Notes under the pieces: model-generated | Database searches by the model: none | What the model was told of the DNA's origin: nothing | What the model saw: only the letters and a program-made list of their open reading frames with translations | Assembly (NCBI RefSeq): GCF_019649055.1 | Contig: NW_026570273.1 | Location: 558,001-622,000 of the forward strand | Direction: 5' to 3' | DNA from: Paramacrobiotus metropolitanus | Taxonomy: Eukaryota; Tardigrada; Eutardigrada; Parachela; Macrobiotidae | DNA length: 64,000 bases | Program-made: the position numbers and the translations under genes | Shown here: in pieces, positions 61,077 through 64,000 of the stretch | Position numbering within the stretch: position 1 is the first letter of the stretch | Layout of the letters: each line of letters begins with the position of its first letter

Positions 61077-61723
61077 ATGGCAGCGTTACGGATACTGTGC
61101 ATGGTCATTTTCGCGGTTACCGGCGCCGTAGAAGGTGGGTTTTAAGCCAAGCGCGTTTTATAAGTCATGCGCGCAAGCGTGGTTCAAAACCTTTTCGTTA
61201 GAAATTATTTTATTAAAAGTTCTTAGTTAGCTTTTGCTTGTAACTGCAACAAACGGTTGCAGTTTGCACTGATGGAAGCCAAACGATAAACTCTTGTGTT
61301 TTAACTGAAGATAATGAAAATACACTATAACGTTAACTATTGTTCTGGTATTCAGTTTCCAGAGAGGAATCTGCCATCCAGTCAAGCTGCACCCTAACCG
61401 AACACGCTTTTAGTATTCAGGACGTTGTCGCCATCAGAGCGGAGAATCGAAAGCGGAGCGATGACATATTTGCCGAACAGATTATACGCCCATGGCTCCT
61501 GGCTTTTAATGGGCTTGCGCACTCTGTCGCCGTCACTGTCAACGATGACGTTGAACACCAACCATCGGTTTCAACGGACGACTGGACTATTCGAATTCTT
61601 ACGTTTAGCGTCAGTGGTAAGGCGAGCGTGCCGTTGAACATGACCGCTATGCAGAACGAAGTCCACAGCACCATCAGTAAAGCCGGATTCGAGGACGTAT
61701 TAGCCGTATTAAAGCCGCTGTAA
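61077..61723 (+). CDS. Small secreted protein of unknown family
   Basis: Two exons, 61077-61134 and 61356-61723, give 141 aa with agreeing phase. The first exon is a signal peptide (MAALRILCMVIFAVTGAVEG), split after one base of a codon exactly as in the neighbouring TFP genes. The mature part has one Cys (SSCTLTEHAF), a basic patch (RAENRKRSDD), one N-glycosylation site (NMT) and alternating beta-like stretches (HSVAVTVNDDV, WTIRILTFSVSG), ending in LAVLKPL. No TFP or EF-hand pattern is present and I do not recognise the family. The shared signal-exon layout and position suggest it belongs to the same block of secreted genes. Confidence 0.7.
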
Positions 61724-63285
61724 TGTTGTTCAAGCGGTTTACCATTTCGTGATAACTTATTGTGACCGACTTACCATGAATGCAGCCAAGCTGCGTTCAT
61801 GGTTCATTTTAATCGGAAGTTGATCGAACTGAATATAATCCTGGTTTTACTTTGAGTCTTCTTTTAAATGTATGGGGCGAACGGACAAGCTGGCCTGCTC
61901 AGCTATCTGGTAACATGTTGATCCGGTACTTCTCGAATCTGGTGAGTAACGCAGCTTTCATGATCTTACACCGTTTGCTGCCAACACGATCGTCTGCTCC
62001 CCTAAAGGCGATGTATAAGCAATTTCAGTTAGATGTTGTAGTGGCCTTGTTGTTGTCTGGTGAGTGGTGACAGATGGTAACAAATGGGTCCGGAGGTTTT
62101 AGGAAGAGACCACTTATCTGCAGTATAAACTCAGGAAAATATACGCGCGCCTGGCGTGTTACAACTCACACTGTTTTGACTACAGGTGATTCGCGCATGT
62201 GATCGCTCGAAACTCATACAGATAGCTCCCAAAACACAATCATGATGAGTTTCATTCAGAGCACCCTGTATAATTGTATTCCTGTAGAAATCATCTGTTT
62301 CAAGCGTACCTGATTTTACTTTTTACAAAAACCTGTAGACACACGTTTCGAATGGAGAAATTAAGGACTTTGGCACTTGAAGCAGTTGCAAGTGATACTC
62401 CGACAGTGCAAACAGCAAAGTAGCACTTCGTGTACGGAGTAAAAGTCTGTTGAACTCTACTCAATATAATAGCAACGATTTTTAACACTCGAACTTATTT
62501 TTTATTTAAAAAAAACAGCGGCGAATAACAAAAATTCGGGATTTCGCAGGCCCTGTGCCTTATCGAATAACTGCAGGACTGCAGTTCACGCTAGTACCGA
62601 CTCTAGTACCGTTATTTTTCAAACTGGCGCAGTCTATAATGTTCAATAATGGACGGTGAATAATGTTCAATATTTTGCAAAATGCAAAATATCTAAATTT
62701 TGTTAACACCCAGTTGTAAGCCAGTTTACAAAGCAACGATTTTGCGGGACTCAACAGTTCTATGGAAAAGGAAAAACGAGTATGCCGGTACATAACACAA
62801 AATCGGTAAAGCACCCCCACAAAAATCGCTTCGAAATGAGAATATCGGCAACTATTTCACTCCCTTGTATGTACTATAAAACTCCCTTGCACCCCGTTTG
62901 ACCAGAGGCAGCCCTTGTGAATTATGTAACGTTCTTCTGCCTTGATTATGAGGGCGTATGTAATTTACTGGCCACTGCTATTAATTGTTGCGTCGCCTAA
63001 CCATCTTGTGCGTGCCACATTCGCCGGTGGTTATTTAAACTTTACAATGGCATAGCTCGTTCAACATGCAGTAACTGAAGGGCAGCTTTTGTAGTACGTA
63101 ATGTTGCATACTACATGTGAATCTGTACTAGTGTGCAATGATAGCTGTGAAATCTGATGTGTTAGTCCGATCAAACAATCCCCCCCCCTTGCGGAAAAGT
63201 GCCCAGAGACCGCCAAACGCACCCCGTAGAGGCGCATGGTAAATTGTAATCAATGAACAGTATCGTTTGGTGACACGGTCATCTG
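61724..63285. other. No recognised gene
   Basis: Frames such as 61852-62070 (+) and 62820-62560 (-) show no domain or splice context. A C9 run lies at about 63179-63188. Confidence 0.35.
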
Positions 63286-63295
63286 ATGAGCATCT

Positions 63296-63415
63296 GCTCA
63301 GCAAATGGCATATACGGCATTGGCATATATATGGCATTGGCATATATATGGCAGCATATATATTGGCATATATATGGCAGTATATATAAATGGCATATAT
63401 ATGGCATTGGAAGGC
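63296..63415. repeat. GGCATATATAT tandem repeat
   Basis: GGCATATATATGGCATT and variants repeat about seven times, alternating with GGCAGTATATA. Frames through it on both strands simply translate the repeat. Confidence 0.8.
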
Positions 63416-63910
63416 TTCTATGTGATAAGCTGATTTCAAAAGTTTTATTGTTGTTTGTGCTTGGTGTAGCGCGTGAGTCATCATGACTTCCGCTGCGCTA
63501 TAATGCCGATAAAAACCGTGCATGCTGAAATTAAAAAGCTTATTTTATTGTACAGGTGTATCGCCAGCCGAGCCGGTGTTATAGAGCGCAGTCTCATACA
63601 TATTACCAAACAACGCCTTTTCGTTTCACTGTTAGTACTGATTGTCAGTAATTCTGAGCCAGTAATGCCGGCAGATACTAAATGAAAATGAAAATGTCAG
63701 TCTCAGAACTGCAGTCGATTGAAAATACACTTTGTACTGTTCTGTTTGAAGTGACATAATCGGGCTTGTTGTTTGCCGGAAATTGCGCTGCACAAAGCGC
63801 ACTTACGATCGATGTTGTTAACGCTTAAAGTGTGAGTGCGCTGCGCGGTTGGCGCATGCAGATAAACTGGGGTAGTAGTATAGATTACAAGGAAGCGGTG
63901 AAATTTTCAG

Positions 63911-64000
63911 ATGAAATTTACATTTCTGAATCTGCTACTAACTTTTTTGTGGCTTGGCATTTCGGTAATGGATTGTTTCATCAGGAAACCTACTGGCCAG
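63911..64000 (+). CDS. Start of a probable secreted protein, cut by the window end
   Basis: Thirty open codons from the ATG at 63911 to the last base. The N-terminus is a typical signal peptide (FLNLLLTFLWLGISVM) followed by DCFIRKPTGQ. No stop or donor is reached. By position it may be another member of the secreted-gene block, but no domain is visible yet. Confidence 0.45.
   Translation, partial: MKFTFLNLLLTFLWLGISVMDCFIRKPTGQ

Noticed and set aside
63286-63486. 66-codon frame rich in IY and HIY
   Set aside because: It is a translation of the GGCATATATAT tandem repeat.

Overview
This window is animal nuclear DNA: genes are split by short GT-AG introns, secreted proteins begin on small signal-peptide exons, and repeats are abundant. 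I tentatively place it in Tardigrada or a close ecdysozoan, mainly because the single-exon rhodopsin-like receptor (SRLWAV in place of DRY, VDPILL in place of NPxxY) resembles lineage-expanded tardigrade orphan receptors. The sequence alone does not prove the phylum. I saw no rRNA, tRNA or CRISPR.

The main content is a family of secreted three-finger (Ly6/uPAR-type, TFP) proteins on the + strand. I assembled four complete reading frames from exons whose phases agree. Two (43559-45562, 362 aa; 49151-51374, 355 aa) are signal peptide, TFP, TFP, then a canonical single EF-hand. One (54712-56833, 366 aa) is signal peptide, CUB-like domain, Cys-rich segment, TFP. One (57852-60488, 352 aa) is signal peptide, TFP, Pro/Thr/Ala-rich linker, TFP. 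A shorter relative lies at 52027-53708, probably frameshifted. A decayed duplicate of the 49-53 kb unit sits 46 kb upstream at 3446-7231. A 141-aa secreted orphan (61077-61723) and a signal-peptide start cut by the window edge (63911) follow the cluster.

Other genes: the receptor on the - strand (10495-11490); partial exons resembling an alpha2delta/CACHD1 VWA-type protein (17625-19332, +); unassigned exons at 13886-14537 (-); and a Di-Ras-like small GTPase on the - strand (40260 to 31971) whose first two recognised exons are decayed while its CaaX exon is open.

Mobile and repeated DNA fills the middle. At 20.9-27.4 kb there are three Helitron-like elements: A is nested in B, and B and C are near-identical and inverted. 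A DIRS-type tyrosine-recombinase retrotransposon fossil (about 32.2-36.3 kb, -) and a near-palindromic 0.7-kb MITE (38243-38938) lie in introns of the Di-Ras-like locus. There is also a LINE fragment (29.2-30.15 kb), a dispersed TGGCA/TGCCA family (four copies), a 1.4-kb minisatellite with a 29-bp unit and a 398-bp higher-order repeat (47.1-48.6 kb), and several long hairpins.

The TFP proteins look extracellular and disulphide-rich. The EF-hand members suggest calcium-dependent folding or binding, but no partner or pathway can be read from the sequence.
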